64,000 nucleotides of DNA from Lytechinus pictus (GCF_037042905.1 NC_087247.1:41019920-41083919), one strand, 5' to 3'; counted from the stretch's first letter, positions 1 to 12,864 are shown. Notes: generated from the sequence alone by a model not told the origin. A program made the numbers and translations.

Positions 1-105
1 GAAACGGGAAATAAAACAAGTTCTGTATGCAGATGAAATTGCATTGTTTTAAAAGATATGAATTCGATCCATAGAGTAAAGAAAATATTCTCAGATTTTG
101 ACAAT

Positions 106-1047
106 TTAAGGACGTTCCACAGTTATATTTGTGCGCATTATGATCTGCGCATAGTTTACACTCTGCGCGCTGACGTCACAATGGATGAACAGGTATTAAT
201 TAGCTGCGGGTATGAGCTGATTTTTCTCATCTTCTGCACTTTAACTGCAGATCCGATGCGCTATTTCATGAAGCTAAAAAATGAATTATTCCATGGACCA
301 TTCCAAAAAATATTTTCTACAATTTCAAAATACTTTACTCTGCAGTGCTGCCAAGAATCACGAATATTAGCCCGAGTTTGAATAAATGGTAGAGTGGTTT
401 TGATTTTTTCTTCACATAGATACTAAGTATTCGGCCCATTTTTGGTGTTTTAAAAAGCACATTTGCTCTAATAAAAATGCTGATAGTTTAAAAACAAGCA
501 CATGAACCCCTATTTTTTAATGTTTGTACCTCTTAGGTATACCTTCCTCTACAACTCTGCAAATTTTGGTGAAAATGACATGGATTTTGAATAAAGTGCA
601 GCATTTATTGTACGTTTGTAGTTTGTTACTGAAATTTTACATTTTTCAGATTGGGATTTTGTTATCTTTTACGCCATTTTTAAGAACTGACAGTGCTGTT
701 AAACTTAAAATTGCAAACAAATAGCACTATTAATAGATTCTCCATTCTAACGATACAATTATTAACTCTCTTGCGAAATTTGATGACTTTTTCATGTATT
801 TTGAATGAGTAATGGAGGTTTAAACTCATTGTAGTAATCTTGGGCGGTCTAAAAATGCCAAATTCTTTTGAATGCGCAATTCTTAAGAACATCAATTTGG
901 GTGAACTTTGAAGCTCTATAGCAAAAAATCAAGCACATGGACCTATGTTAATTTTTGCATATTTCGAATATTAAGGTTCTAAAGTATCTATGTGCAAAGT
1001 TTGGTAAAAATGACATGGATTTCACTTTAACTGTGGAACGTCCTTAA
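106..1047. mobile_element. TTAA-flanked inverted-repeat DNA element, copy 1
   Basis: The termini are TTAAGGACGTTCCACAGTTA and its exact reverse complement at 1028-1047. TTAA at both edges fits the 4-bp target duplication of piggyBac- or Kolobok-type transposases. The 942-bp interior has no convincing ORF, so it is non-autonomous. It splits the LINE reading frame between the YADE box and the INMDKT block. A second copy lies at 23687-25042. Confidence 0.82.
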
Positions 1048-1261
1048 GTGGATTGAAGATTAATATGGATAAAACAAACTTTTATGGTTGGGAGAAGAAA
1101 GAGATAGACCTGGTTTACCACTTCTTGGACATTGGTTAATTAAAACATATTAAAATCTTAGGGGTATATTTCGCACGGGATTGTAAAGTCAAAGATGATT
1201 TGAACTATAAGGAAATCTTGTGATTAAAAGTAAAAGACTTATTGGTTGGTGGAAGCAAAGA

Positions 1262-1405
1262 GATCGATTGATTGATTGATTGATTTTATTTGTCAGGTAA
1301 CTATGAACAAGTACAAGAAAATATGAACAGAAGTGTATACCTTGACAGGATTGCCCATGAAAGCCGAGATGGCTTATTTCCAATGGGGTCCTTACAAGTA
1401 ATTGA
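1262..1405 (-). mobile_element. LINE 3' tail (CR1/jockey-like) in reverse orientation
   Basis: On the minus strand a decayed peptide (HFCSYFLVLVHSYLTNK) is followed by AATAAAATCAATCAATCAAT. This short tandem tail is usual for the 3' end of CR1/L2-like elements. It interrupts the L1/Tx1-like frame after WWKQRD. The right edge is approximate. Confidence 0.45.
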
Positions 1406-2439
1406 AGACAATATATACATCTATGAAAAACACCTACGATGTATGCAAAATTTTGAAAATGTATATGCATTTTCAATATTATGTTTCTTCCGTGATGACA
1501 GTCCTAAAAGACGTTTTTAAGGAAATAGAAACAATTTCTTTCAATTTTATTTGGGGAGGAAGAGATAGAATAAAACGCAAGGTACTATATCTGTTGGTGG
1601 ACTGAGAGCTCCAAATTTTGAGGTCTTTGTTATAAGACCCAATAGTCCAGTCAATCTAGCCAGAATAGGGGGGTAACCCACCACTAATTGCAACACGAGA
1701 TATTCAACTGAAATGCTTTCCAGGAAGGTCCCCTAAACAACATACTAAAAGTCCCAAGAAATCCAAGCAGTGGAAATTTATGAAATTTGCATATTATGCA
1801 AATTAGCCATAAAAATTAGAAAAAGAAGGGAAATAATCCAAAGATTACAAATTAAATGTCCAAAACAATTTAATTTTAATGGAAATTCATGATAAATAAC
1901 TGAATTCAATGTTTTTAATCAAAGTGCAAAAATTTCTACCTCATTTGCATATTATGCAAATAAGCATCCTTATATGGAAAAAATGTCAAGATATTGTGAT
2001 TTTCTCATACAGACTGCTTGAAAACATGTCATTAATGCTGACATTAATATGCTTCTATATCACTAAGCATGAGAATTCATCCCAATGCCTGAAAATTAAT
2101 TTGCATATTATGCAAATTAGCCATTTAAGAAAATAGAAAATGAGGAAATTAATCTAAAGATGACAAATTAAATGTCCACAGCAAGTAATTTTGGACAAAA
2201 GTTCATGATGAATAAATAAGTTCAATGTCTTTATTTAAAAAAGCTAGCAAATCTTCCTCATTTGCATATTATGCAAATAAGTATCCTTATATGGAAAATG
2301 TCAAGAAATTTCGATTTTTATCACATTGACTGCAGTGAAAACATGTCAGTTTTTCAAATTAATATGCTGCTATCACTAAGCATTCAAATCCTAATGTGAT
2401 TTATATTCAAGGAAAAATACTGGAAATATGTTCTTCGCT

Positions 2440-3298
2440 TCCTATTAAAGCCGTGTTGATAGTCTGACAAGATGATGGGATTGGCAAGAACAAAGCACAT
2501 TATTTGAATTGGTGTGTAGCTTGTTAGAGTTGACAACCCTTTCTTATATGATGGGAACGACTTAGACTTTCTTGAAATTTCACCGTATAATCATGATAAA
2601 GGGAGGCCAGGAAAAGAAAACTTATGGCAGGTAAGATCTGATGAGTAGTCTCATTAAGAAGTGAAGCAGAGATTCCGTCTGGCCTAATAGCTTCATGTAG
2701 GTTTTTTTTCTTTAACAATTTCTTCAGTAGTCTGTCTACACCTGCTTGACCAAACAATATGTTATCTGACCATATCTGGGTCAGCACTGGGTCCCAGGAC
2801 TTGTAGATCAGCGTCATCATCATGATGATCAGTGGTGAATACTAAGACTAAAAATCTTTGCCTTCCTTTAATAATGCTATTCCAATGTAGTCATAGCTAT
2901 TGGTATTATAAGGGCTCCCAACATGCTAATTGTTACAGCCTGGATCATTATCAATCAGGTCAACAAATTATGTATTATAGGCTTGTCTACAAACCCTCTT
3001 ATGGTCCTCTTTAATGCATTGTAGCAATTCTGAGCTTTACCTTACTGATGCTTTTGGAGCTCTAAATTGTGCAAGCCTTCCTAGCCTTTCTCTAAAACTC
3101 TTGACATCTTCCGACACAACTTATGTCCATTGTCTCATTGAGGCAACTTGTGTCGGAAGAAGACGTGGTTAACGGTGTGTTCTTGTTAAAGTCCTCTTGA
3201 TTGGCATTCAGTCTCCTATGCTCGACTTGTCGGATTTCAGTACAGAGAGTTGTATGATTGTCCAAAGTACATCTGCATGACACTATTAAAGTCAGCAT
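2440..3298 (-). pseudogene. CR1/jockey-like reverse transcriptase fragment
   Basis: Minus-strand reading gives RQAYNTYLMNLIDND, then IGIALLKEGK, then GVDRLLKKLLKKKNLHEAIRPDGIS followed by LLNETTHQILPAISFLFLASL. This matches the start of the reverse-transcriptase domain in jockey-clade LINEs (KPxKAxGPDGI...L..LF..SL). Frameshifts and stops show decay. It sits inside the long-inverted-repeat element. Confidence 0.55.
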
Positions 3299-4071
3299 TC
3301 CTCCAGAAGAGCATCCTTAGTCGTACCATAATTACTTGAAGGTTATTCCTCTGGATAACCTCACAGTATACCCATGAGTAAAACATTGTGGCAAATAAAT
3401 CATGGAAGTGGTACACACTGTCTAATCAATGTTGGATGGTATTTGATGGTGATGTTAAGGGTGTTCCATTATGTTGTGTCCTCTTGTTGGAAAGGCAATA
3501 ATCTGGCTTAGTTCTCCATCTGGTTTGTTCATTGTCTCACTGAGGAATTTCTGTTTACCATAAATATCAGGAAATTAATATTACTATTTGCATACGACTT
3601 ACTTAGAAACTATAGCTTTAATATTTGGAGATGGTTGCCATAGGAGATTAATCAAAGAGGAAAGAACAGAAAATGGATGCTTCATCATGAAGCAGCAACT
3701 GGATTCAGCAAGAACGTACGTCTAATCACGATTCCTGTATCTGAGAAAATGCATATAATGCACTTTAAGCCTTCATCATGAATTTATGAATGGCTTTCAT
3801 GTCGCTCGTTTAGGCAAATGCCCATTGTTACTCTTATCAAGCATGCCCAGAGATGTTGTGATCCAAGCAAGTACTCATATTCACCACCAAGACAAGTGAT
3901 GATGATGATGATGAGTTCTTATAAAGCTCCGCGGTATCCGCCTCAGCTGGGCGCTCATGGCACTTGCTCAAAAATAGGAAATATCTCACAAATTTCAATG
4001 TATTCATGGTCTTCAAACAGTGCTTAGGATCATCATTCAGTTCAAGTACTGTCCTAGTAATGCTACAATTG

Positions 4072-4345
4072 AGTTATTCTTGGGATAATGTTGGAGTGGG
4101 GAACAGAAAGGTCTTCAGGTAAGACTCAAAAGTTGATTGGGTCTCTGCTCCCCTGATTAATTGGGGAAGGCTATTCCACAGCTTTGGCCCAGAGATGTAC
4201 AGGGCTCTGTCACCCCGGCTGTCACGCCAGGTTGTGTGGCTGAGAGATTCCCTCAGCAATGCTTGATCTGCTGATCTGAGACTGCGTGTTGGTCTATGCT
4301 GAGATAAGAGCTCTGATATGTATAGGGTGGAGATTTATCATTAGG
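4072..4345 (-). pseudogene. CR1/L2-like LINE C-terminal fragment
   Basis: The minus strand encodes ISELLSQHRPTRSLRSADQALL and then GDRALYISGPKLWNSLPQLIR followed by FESYLKTFLF. This is the familiar C-terminal signature (RA...GPxLWNSLPxxIR...FKxxLKTxLF) of CR1/L2/jockey ORF2 proteins. The fragment is not collinear with the RT fragment at 2440-3298, so it is a separate insertion or a rearranged piece. Confidence 0.7.
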
Positions 4346-5970
4346 CGCTTTAAATACAAGGACCCCAAGTTAATAAGCTAAGTGGTGTGCTACAAGGACC
4401 AACTATTCAAAGCTAATGGGCTTTTATTTGTACGGGTGTGACATCTTGTGCTGATCACTTGGCAATCCAGGAGCTTGCTAGTGTGGACTATACTCGCAAG
4501 AAACACAAAGTCTCTACAAAGTCAAGAAGAGAGCAAGGCTTGGATGGAAATAATGAAGCATTCAAGCAATGGCATCCCTGTAGAATGGACTCATCATTGT
4601 ACAATTATGAGTGGGGTAACTGCTCGTGACAAATGTCAATATCAACCAAGCAAGAAGTGTAGGGAAGGTCATCATGGTTAATATACATAATCTACATGGA
4701 GTTTTCGAGGAAAGTATTACGTATGTGTTCCTTGAATATTTTATAACATGTCGGATGCTTATTTGCATAATATGTAAATTACACTTCTGATCTGATTACT
4801 AATGTATTTGCTATTCTTAGTGATCACATCATATTGATCTAGACTGAAATGTTTTCATAACTGTTTTTGTGAGAAAAATCAAAATTTCTGGATTTTTTTC
4901 CATACAAAGATGCTCATATATATGCAAATGAGGCAGATTTATTTTTTATTTTTTATTTAGAAAATAAATAAATTTGGAAAACTTATCATGGGCTTCAGTT
5001 CAATTCGTATTGTTTTCTGCACTTGATTTTTAATATTTGGATTATTTTCCTTATTTGTATTTTATTATGGCTAATTTGCATAAAATGCAAATTTTGTGAT
5101 TTTCCTATATGCTTGTATATTCAAGGACTTTTAATATGGTGTTTAGGAAACCTTCCTGTAAGGTATTGTCATATTCCAATTTCAATAGATAATCTACTTG
5201 CAATTTTTGAGGGATGTATCACCAGTGTGTTTTCTTGAATATTCATAACATGTTAGATACTTTTATTTGCATAATATGTAAATTACACTACAGACACTAA
5301 GCTGAATACAAATGTATTCAACGTCCTTAGTGATAGCAGCATGTAAATTTCAACATTAATGAAATTTTCAAGCAGTTAATGAGAGAAAAATCATTATACT
5401 TTGACATTTTTACATATAAGGATGCTTATTTGCATATTATGCAAATGAGGTAGATTTTTTTGCTTTTTTAACAAAAAACATTGAATACAGTTATTTATCA
5501 TGAATTTTCGCTCAAATTAAATAGTTTTGGACACTCAATTTGTAATCTTTGGGCTATTTTCCTTATTTTTCTAACTTTTTATGGCTAATTTGCATAATAT
5601 GCAAATTTCATAAATTTCCACTGCTTGGATTTTTGGGGACTTTTAGTATGTTGTTTAAGGGAACTTCCTTGAAAGCATTGCAGTGGAATATCTCGTGTTG
5701 CAATTAGTGGTGGGTCAAACCCTATATTGACTGGACTACAACGAATAATGTGGATTAAACGTTTGCTAGACGGAGGGAAAAGTTCGGGTGGAAGCAACCA
5801 TCGAATATTTTTTAGTTCTTTGGGTGGTCGAATCATATTTCTGTGTAATTATGATACGAGTAAAATGAATTTGAAAGACATACCATCATTTTACATAGAT
5901 ATGTTGAAGGCATGGCACGATTTGGATAAATGTAGACATTTTGGAGGGAAAAGAAATCCCATTATTTTTA

Positions 5971-6562
5971 AAGGTCAAGTCCACCCCAGAAAAATGTTGA
6001 TTTGTATGAATAGAGAAAAATCAAACTAGCATAACGCTGAAAAATCGGATGTAAAATAAGAAAGTTATGGAATTTTAAAGTTTCGATTATTTTTCACAAA
6101 ACAGTGATGTGCGCAACTCAGTGACATGCAAATGAGCCAGTCGATGATGTCCATCACTCACTATTTCTTTTGTTTTTTATAGTTCGAATTATACAATTTT
6201 TCATTTTTTACAGATTTGACAATAAGGACCAACTTGACTGAACCATTTAGTATTAAACAATGCTATACACATGTTCAGGGAGGAATTAATCATTGTTTCA
6301 CTTGACAATGAGGAAAAAATGAGAATATTTCATATTTCATATAATAAAATACAAAAGAAATAGTGAGTGGATGACGTCATCAGTCTCCTCATTTGCATAC
6401 CGACCAGGATGTGAATAGAACCGTTTTGTGAAATTAAGCGAAATTTTAAATGTCATAACTTTCTTATTTTACATCCGATTTTGATGAAATTTTCAGTGTT
6501 ATGCTTTTTGTATTTTTCTCTTTTTATTCAAATACACTTTTTGTTGGGGTAGACTTGTCCTT
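5971..6562. mobile_element. TA-flanked MITE with long inverted repeats
   Basis: The ends are AAGGTCAAGTCCACCCCAGA and, inverted, AAGGACAAGTCTACCCCAAC. TA flanks both sides (5969-5970 and 6563-6564). Removing one TA plus the element restores NPIIFNNKR in the LINE frame, so the insertion is confirmed by the target. Inner inverted arms continue through a block of about 100 bp. The TA duplication fits Tc1/mariner mobilisation; no ORF. Confidence 0.82.
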
Positions 6563-7810
6563 TAATAACAAGCGTATATGCCTCAATAATAAGACAATTT
6601 TCTATATTGAATTATTTCAGAAATGTATAGTTAAGGTCTCGGATATAATAGTTGGAGGTCAATAAGACCAATTTCATACTGGTATAATCTGAAATTTTCA
6701 TCTAAAAACTTGCTCAGAATTCAAGAGATATTTTTAGTAATAACAAAAAAGTGGATACAAGGTGATTTCATGGAAATGGATACAGACAATTTTGAAATTG
6801 AATTGATGATATGTATTTGGGCATGTTCAGAAACTATGTGATATAAAATCCAGACGAATATATGACCACTTCATTGAACACAGAGAATTTCAATACAAAC
6901 AATTACAAGGGGCTGTATACACGAAAAGGGAACTTTTTAAATTTGGTTTTGAGACAGATCATTTTTGTTCCTTTTGTAAAAAAGAAGTTGAGTCTTACCA
7001 ACATTTATATTTTTATTGTCCTGAAGTTAAGCGAGTATGGGAAGAGATGAGTAAGATATTTTAACTGAATGAACTTGGCAGTGACAGTTGGAAAACAATT
7101 TTCATGGGGATATCTGGAAATACTACAAGATTATATTTAATAAATTGTATATTATTTTTAGTTCAAGAAAGCAGGGAATATTGCCAACCGTACAGAAAGT
7201 GACACATTTGGTTAAAGATAGAGATACAGAATATCAAATAGCGTTTAAAAAGGGGAAGATGATGGGGTGCACTTAAAAAATGGGAACAAATCAATGCATG
7301 CCTTTCTTGTTTATTTTGTTCGAATACAGATAGTTGTACCAGAGCCGGATGTATCGTGCATGGGTGAACGTGTGTTGATGGATGTGTGAGTTTTGTGACG
7401 GGGAAGGGGGGGGGGGGGGTAAGGTTATGAGTGTGTAGGGACGTTTTTTAGGCTAATAACCTTCCTCTTATTAACCTTTAAAATATTTTATCCTCTTCTT
7501 TTTTCTTGTACAATTATGTGCAAAACAGATTACTTCTATTCTGTTCAGGGAAAAAAGTCACCTTTTACAAAATCTGATTTTTTTTTGTCGATTGATATGT
7601 TTCCCCCCTCTGCTCTGTGTTATGGAAGAGAAATATTATTGAGCAGATAACTTCATTGTAATAATTTTGAAAATTTGTAATCTCATTGATATTGATATAT
7701 TTATTTGTTTCGTATATATGTACAAAATCTTGATTTATATGAATTGTGATTGAAAACTTATTGATTTGAAAGAGGAAGAAAATAAAATATTATTCCAAAA
7801 AAAAAAAAAT

Positions 7811-8840
7811 ATATATATATATGGCCTTGACTTTGAAAATTATTTCGAAAAAAAAAAATTCTGACATTATAATAAAAATGAATATACATACAATGTAAAT
7901 GAGTACATAAAAATGTAGGCCCTCTATCAATTAGATTTTAGCATAGACCAATTGGTTATATATATATAGGACCCCTTTCAAAGCAAGGCTTGTGAGTGGG
8001 GCCCTGGAATACTTAACATGCATGATTAATAACATGAAATATATAGGATCGATATATCTATAAAATACATACGGGTCGAGAGAAAAAAAAAATATAATAA
8101 GGTTAAGATGCTAAACTATATAGAACGGAAAACAATTTACAAACACACATCCATACGCACACCCACATCCACCCACATATGCACATCAATGAGTAGGTCA
8201 TAAACTTAAATGCAAAAAAGTTCTAAAATACATATTGAAGGAAAATAATCATGTGACTTCCAAGAAAATATGTTTTTGGATACCCTTTTGAAAATAGTAA
8301 AACTATTTCTTAGATCAACGGTAAACTGTTCCACTCTTTAATGCAGGATTATGAGAGAAGGTGACATTAATTTGTTCTCACAAAAGGCTGACGAAGAAGA
8401 TCCCTTTGATGTGTATTTATAATTATGTGGGCCTATTTGTGAGTTCTGAAGAAATAATTTTTAATGTACATTCTTGAGGCATATTGATTGTAGTTTGAAC
8501 ATGAACAATACACAAACGACACAGTGGTAGCATTTTCAGACGAAGAAATAACGGAGAATTTGGATGTATATGATTAGAATTTGTTATAGTCCCTTTATAG
8601 TCGTATATCTTGATCGCCGGTGGAAGGTCCATCCGACTGGGCTTCCTCCGACACTCCCGCTCCGACCAAAACAGTCTCTATGGCCTAGTCTGGGTTGTGA
8701 GAAGATAAATTTCTTTGGAATCTTGATTTTACTTCGGCTATATGCAATTTCCAAATCTACCAGAATAATTCTTACTTTGTTCGGCATTTATAATGCAGTA
8801 ATTTGGTAAATGAAAGGCTATAAATAATCATAGAAAATGA
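7811..8840. other. AT-rich intergenic stretch
   Basis: Apart from the LINE relic at 8180-8560 and short AT runs near 7808-7821, I see nothing recognisable here. Confidence 0.5.
8180..8560 (-). pseudogene. Jockey-clade LINE C-terminal relic
   Basis: Minus-strand reading with breaks gives HPNSPLFLRLKMLPLCRL, then HNYKYTSKG, then a SLIILHKGVEQF...DLRNSFTIFKR block. The order resembles the final H.Y.TR...WNSLP..I...FK pattern of jockey/RTE-like ORF2 proteins. Several stops are present. The assignment rests on pattern only. Confidence 0.4.
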
Positions 8841-8845
8841 TTTGC

Positions 8846-9198
8846 CCCATGGGCAGAAATCGCAGGGGGACAAGGGGGAACGCGTCCCCCCTGCCCAAAA
8901 TAGTAGGGGGGGGGGGACAAATTTTGGTCTGTTATGATGGAGAAAAATACATCATTCACAATCGAAATGATACATGTATTTTGAACCTAAATGACCTTTC
9001 ATTTTTTTGTGAAAACGGGGTGAAAACCTTCTTTTTTGTCAAATTGTTTTGGGTTAAAATGACCTTAAAATTTGGTGATAAACCTTTTTTTCTTTCTTTC
9101 TTTTTTCTTTTCTCTCTCTTTTTTTATTGCTTGTCAAAGTTTCCAGCCCTTGGTCCCCCTATATACCTTTGGGGACAGATTTCCGCCCATGATGTGCC
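8846..9198. mobile_element. GC-ended inverted-repeat element (MITE-like)
   Basis: The left end CCATGGGCAGAAATCGCAGG and the right end, inverted (CATGGGCGGAAATCTGTCC), pair with a few mismatches over about 25 bp. A poly-G run occurs near 8907-8917. No ORF of interest. Exact borders are uncertain. Confidence 0.4.
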
Positions 9199-9947
9199 CA
9201 GTGATTCTTAGCAATTTTTTTTTTTTTTACGTTGGGGTGGATTCTAATTACAATTAGGAGTGAAATATAAAAGGAATAGGAGATAAAACCCTGTATAACA
9301 TGACAATCGCTCGCGAGGAGCCGTACGTGGATTTCAACAGCCATGGATAATCGCTCAAAAGTAACATCATTCTTTTTGGAAATCTATTCTGATCAATTTT
9401 GATCAATTGATTATTATGTTATTATTTTGCTAAGTTTTAATAAAAATTGATCAGATCTAGCAAAATAAATCAAGGAAAAGCCAAAAGCTTGTAACTGTGT
9501 CATTTTCTTTTCAGTTTGTATTTTACTGTTACGGTCAGGTAAAGTTAAGCATACTTGTAACTTTATTTCTTGAGTGAAGAAGGTTTTTGCAGAAATGGGT
9601 CCGAAGAGAGGCGCTGGAGCTGTAATACATGCAGAATCAATGCAAATTCATGACCAAGATGAGTTTAGGTTTGCCAATTAAGAGTGGCCAAGAGCCCAAT
9701 AGTGAACCGGAACGTGTTCTTCTACGTATACGGTTCAAATAGATTAGCCTATCCCGGGATCTATTCCCATGTACATGAAAGCAGTCACGACAATTGACCG
9801 GTTATAGGCCTATCCATAGGCATAGGGATAGATCCTACAGGCCGGGACGGATCCACTGATCTCTCCCTATGAGAGATCAGTGGACGGATCCAGCGAGTTT
9901 GCCATTTTTTTGACAGCTGATTTTCAGATACGTTGGGAGGGGCACCA

Positions 9948-10453
9948 GGGGGGGGGGGGGGCACTCGACCAAAAAAGTAGTGGGTATGTGCCGCGGGCGA
10001 GACAAAAAACGGGGGCCTTGGAGCGGGCTTATTGTAAAAAGGAGGCCTCGGAACGGGCTTCGGAACGACAAATGTTTGTGAAAACGGTCCTTGGAACGGG
10101 TCGCCTGCGTGTGATTGCGTATTCATCCACGTGCATGCAGCTAGCCCGGCGGCACGGGCGCCGGGTGCGCTAGGGCAGATGCGATGGTCGGACAGCGCTC
10201 TGCGGCCGCTTTTCACCAAAATTGCGGCTGGTACGTCGTAACGGAAAATATGCGAAGCTTTGGAGCGGATTTTTTTTTCTTTTTTTCACGATAAGAAGAA
10301 AATGCTATGCTTTGGAGCGGCTTTCTTTGTTCTTTTTCTCAATAAGACAAAAATGCTATGCCTTGGAACGGAAATTTGAGTGTAAAAATGGGGGTCCCCT
10401 CCGCGGCACATACCCACTATCATATGCATTATATACTGAGTGCCCCCCCCCCG
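9948..10453. mobile_element. Inverted-repeat element with G/C-run ends
   Basis: The left end reads GGGGGCACTCG and then GGGTATGTGCCGCGG. The right end carries the inverted copies CCGCGGCACATACCC and GAGTGCCCCC. The ends are long G and C homopolymers. The middle has repeated CTTTGGAGCGG-like phrases (about 50-bp spacing). It is non-coding and probably a non-autonomous DNA transposon. Confidence 0.55.
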
Positions 10454-10539
10454 GGGAGGGGCAGTCCTAACAAAGACTGAAGCATTCAATATTGCAACTT
10501 TATTCTAATAAACAAGATAAGGTATCGTTTAAAACAAAT

Positions 10540-12720
10540 TAAATAATGCGAGCGCGAGCTCAAATAATTGGATATTTCATGTATTCAGACCTGAAAATTG
10601 AACATTCTATGCAATTTTTGTAATCACGATGAAGATGCGTTTTTTTTAGTCAAAAATTATATTGGCCCGCAGAATGACTTATTGAAAGTAAGGCCACACA
10701 AAAATAGAATGACTAACTTTAAAAAGGATTATTGCTTCTTCCATTTCCAATTTGGGTTAATATTGCCTCATGCAGATACGGGGCAGATATTGCTGTCACT
10801 TCCTATGAAGTAATGTCAATATGGAACAATGGCAATCTCGCGAATATTGCGCAATGATTAAAATGGGAATTCCCACATATCCCAAGTATATAGTCTTTGT
10901 TTCATACCCATGATCACATGCTAGTGGAGATGATATCTTTACTTGAACAATAGATTCACATGCATAAGGGTACGGTTCTATATATATTACAAATATCTAC
11001 TCAATAACTATACGGTCTGAATAAATGCTACAAATATGAAATACTATCGATCACCGACTGAATTCCTCTATAAAGAAACGTATTTGAATAAACAGCGTAT
11101 AATCTGAGAATTTTTGTCTTACGTGGACCAAAGTCGTGTATCCACATCCACTGATGCATATATATCTAGACATAGGCCTATAGGCTTACGGATTTTTTTT
11201 ATGTTCCAGAGGTTTTAGAGCAACGTTAGAGAGAAAAAATTTCGGAAGATTGGAAGATATAACTTTATATCTGTTTTTGTTTCGTTCAATAAGGTACGTT
11301 GAGATATATATATAGACCTAGACCTCTACTCTCTTCTCTGTAATCGGAAACTGAGAAATTTAATACTGGATGCTCATTGGCAGGACAAATAGTCTATGTC
11401 TGTACTGAAAAGGTAGGCATGAATTGATTTTTTTTTTAAATTTACGCCGGAGAGATCACAGCACAGGAAGATCCCGTCGCATAATTATTAATCATTCGAT
11501 GATATACTTTTTTTTAATTAGATTTTTATGATAGTCTGAGTCAGCGTATAGTCCGCGAGGTTTACAAAAAAGTAAAATTACGCAGTGACTTTTGATCAAA
11601 ACACCCAGTTAAATAAATGTTCATGTGAATTTAAAAAGAGGCCTACAGAAACGTTTCTATTCCATAATACATGCAGTTCTACATCCTAGCAGTTTTACAA
11701 AATGCTATGCATCAATCTTTTAGGAGCACTATAAAATTATTAATGTATAAACTGAGATTATGAGGCCAACTCTTTTTATATTCATTTTTCATTTTCTGCA
11801 ACTTTTTCAAGTACAAAATAACAAAGAAAATACAAATACATAACAAAAAACGCGCGAGCGGAAAATTTCGAGATTTAGGCCTAATACATAACGAGACACT
11901 ATTCATATTTTGTAAATCATTAAAAGGATGAGTTATTGGGGATCTTCCTTACATTAATAATGCGAGCGCGAAGCAAATTTTTATATAAGTTTTGAACTGA
12001 TGGAAAAGGTACCTGTTAAGGACTGCTTGCAGTTAGCCATGAAGACGCCTATTTCAACAATCAAATAATGCGAGTGCGAAGAGCGAGCAGAAAAATTCGA
12101 TATTTTGACCTAAAAAATTGACACTCTGTTCATGTTTTGTAAATAATGAAAATGATGAGTAATATAGAATCTTCCTACATTAATAATGCGAGCACAAAGC
12201 GCGAGCAGAAAATTTATGATATTGTGATCTGAAACTGGATAATGATTTAAAAAGAGTAAAAGTTGAATAAATTAACACGCTGAAATTTTTGATTAATTGT
12301 AATGAAATGGGGATTATAAGTAGTTTGTTGTATAATCAATATTGAGACATAAATAACTCGCCAATCAAAATGCGAGCGTGCTACGCTAGCTGATACGTTT
12401 TGACAATCAGACCTGAAAAGGGATATGTTTAAAACTTGATGGAATACACGAAATAATTGGTAGATCTACCTGATAAATCCAAATTTGTGAGCGCGCAGCG
12501 CGAGCAGAAAGTGTTAATATGCAGACCATAAAGCTTACATTTTTACAGAACAATTTTTAAAAATCAATTTGTAAATCTAACAAAATAATGAAAGTTCGAT
12601 TTCCGAGGTGAAATATGTTTTGTATATTGACTTCCAAACTTGATATTTAAGATGCATATTGAAAAAGATACGTAAATCTCCTAACAGGCAATGCGAGCGC
12701 GAAGCGCGAGCGAAAATTTT
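10540..12720. repeat. Degenerate array of GCGAGCGCGAAGCGCGAGC-type units
   Basis: Phrases close to ATGCGAGCGCGAAGCGCGAG, followed by AGAAAATTT and AT-rich sequence, recur near 10547, 11850, 11961, 12067, 12185, 12371, 12487 and 12691. Several are spaced about 110-125 bp. The units have diverged strongly. I see no coding function. Confidence 0.6.
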
Positions 12721-12864
12721 ATATATAGGACCTATAGTGACATGAAAGATTCTTTCAGCCTTTCCCTCATCTTATTCATTAACTCGTCTTCCTCCTCTTC
12801 TTTTTTCTCTCCCCTTTTTCCCCTCCTTTTTTTTCTTCTTTTTCCCCCTTTTTTTTGCTCCGCC

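Larger units (their letters stand above)
1647..5737. mobile_element. 4-kb element with long terminal inverted repeats, inserted in the LINE
   Basis: The left arm (about 1647-2300) and right arm (about 4740-5737) are inverted copies. Shared blocks include the outer AGTCCAGTCAAT, CCCACCACTAATTGCAACAC and AATCCAAGCAGTGGAAATTT. Removing the element rejoins LINE sequence, with CAA as a possible 3-bp duplication. Each arm is built from copies spaced about 158 bp around TTTGCATATTATGCAAA. No transposase is recognisable; the middle holds minus-strand LINE fragments. It is foldback-like and the superfamily is unknown. Confidence 0.7.
1..7810 (+). mobile_element. Decayed L1/Tx1-like LINE (ORF2 3' part), interrupted
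   Basis: Pieces of one reverse-transcriptase ORF read in order on the plus strand: LYADEIALF (the YADD-like catalytic box) near 22-48; INMDKTNFYGW near 1056-1090; KILGVYF and WWKQRD near 1150-1262; FNFIWGGRDRIKRK near 1540-1580; MWIKRLLDGGK from 5748 and SLGGRIIFLCNY with MLKAWHDL from 5815 to 5935; a C-terminal FCSFCKKEVE..HLYFYCPE box near 6960-7030. A tail of A residues at 7797-7809 marks the 3' end. Stops and frameshifts show it is dead. The gaps are explained by the separate insertions listed below. The 5' end lies outside the window, so no target-site duplication could be checked. Confidence 0.8.

Noticed and set aside
7410..7420. Homopolymer G or C runs here and at many other sites as regulatory quadruplexes
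   Set aside because: Pure G runs recur across transposon ends and spacer alike; nothing ties a given run to a gene or promoter.
9785..10219. 144-codon minus-strand open frame with proline-rich stretches
   Set aside because: It comes from a G/C-run inverted-repeat element; composition is driven by homopolymers and no domain is visible.
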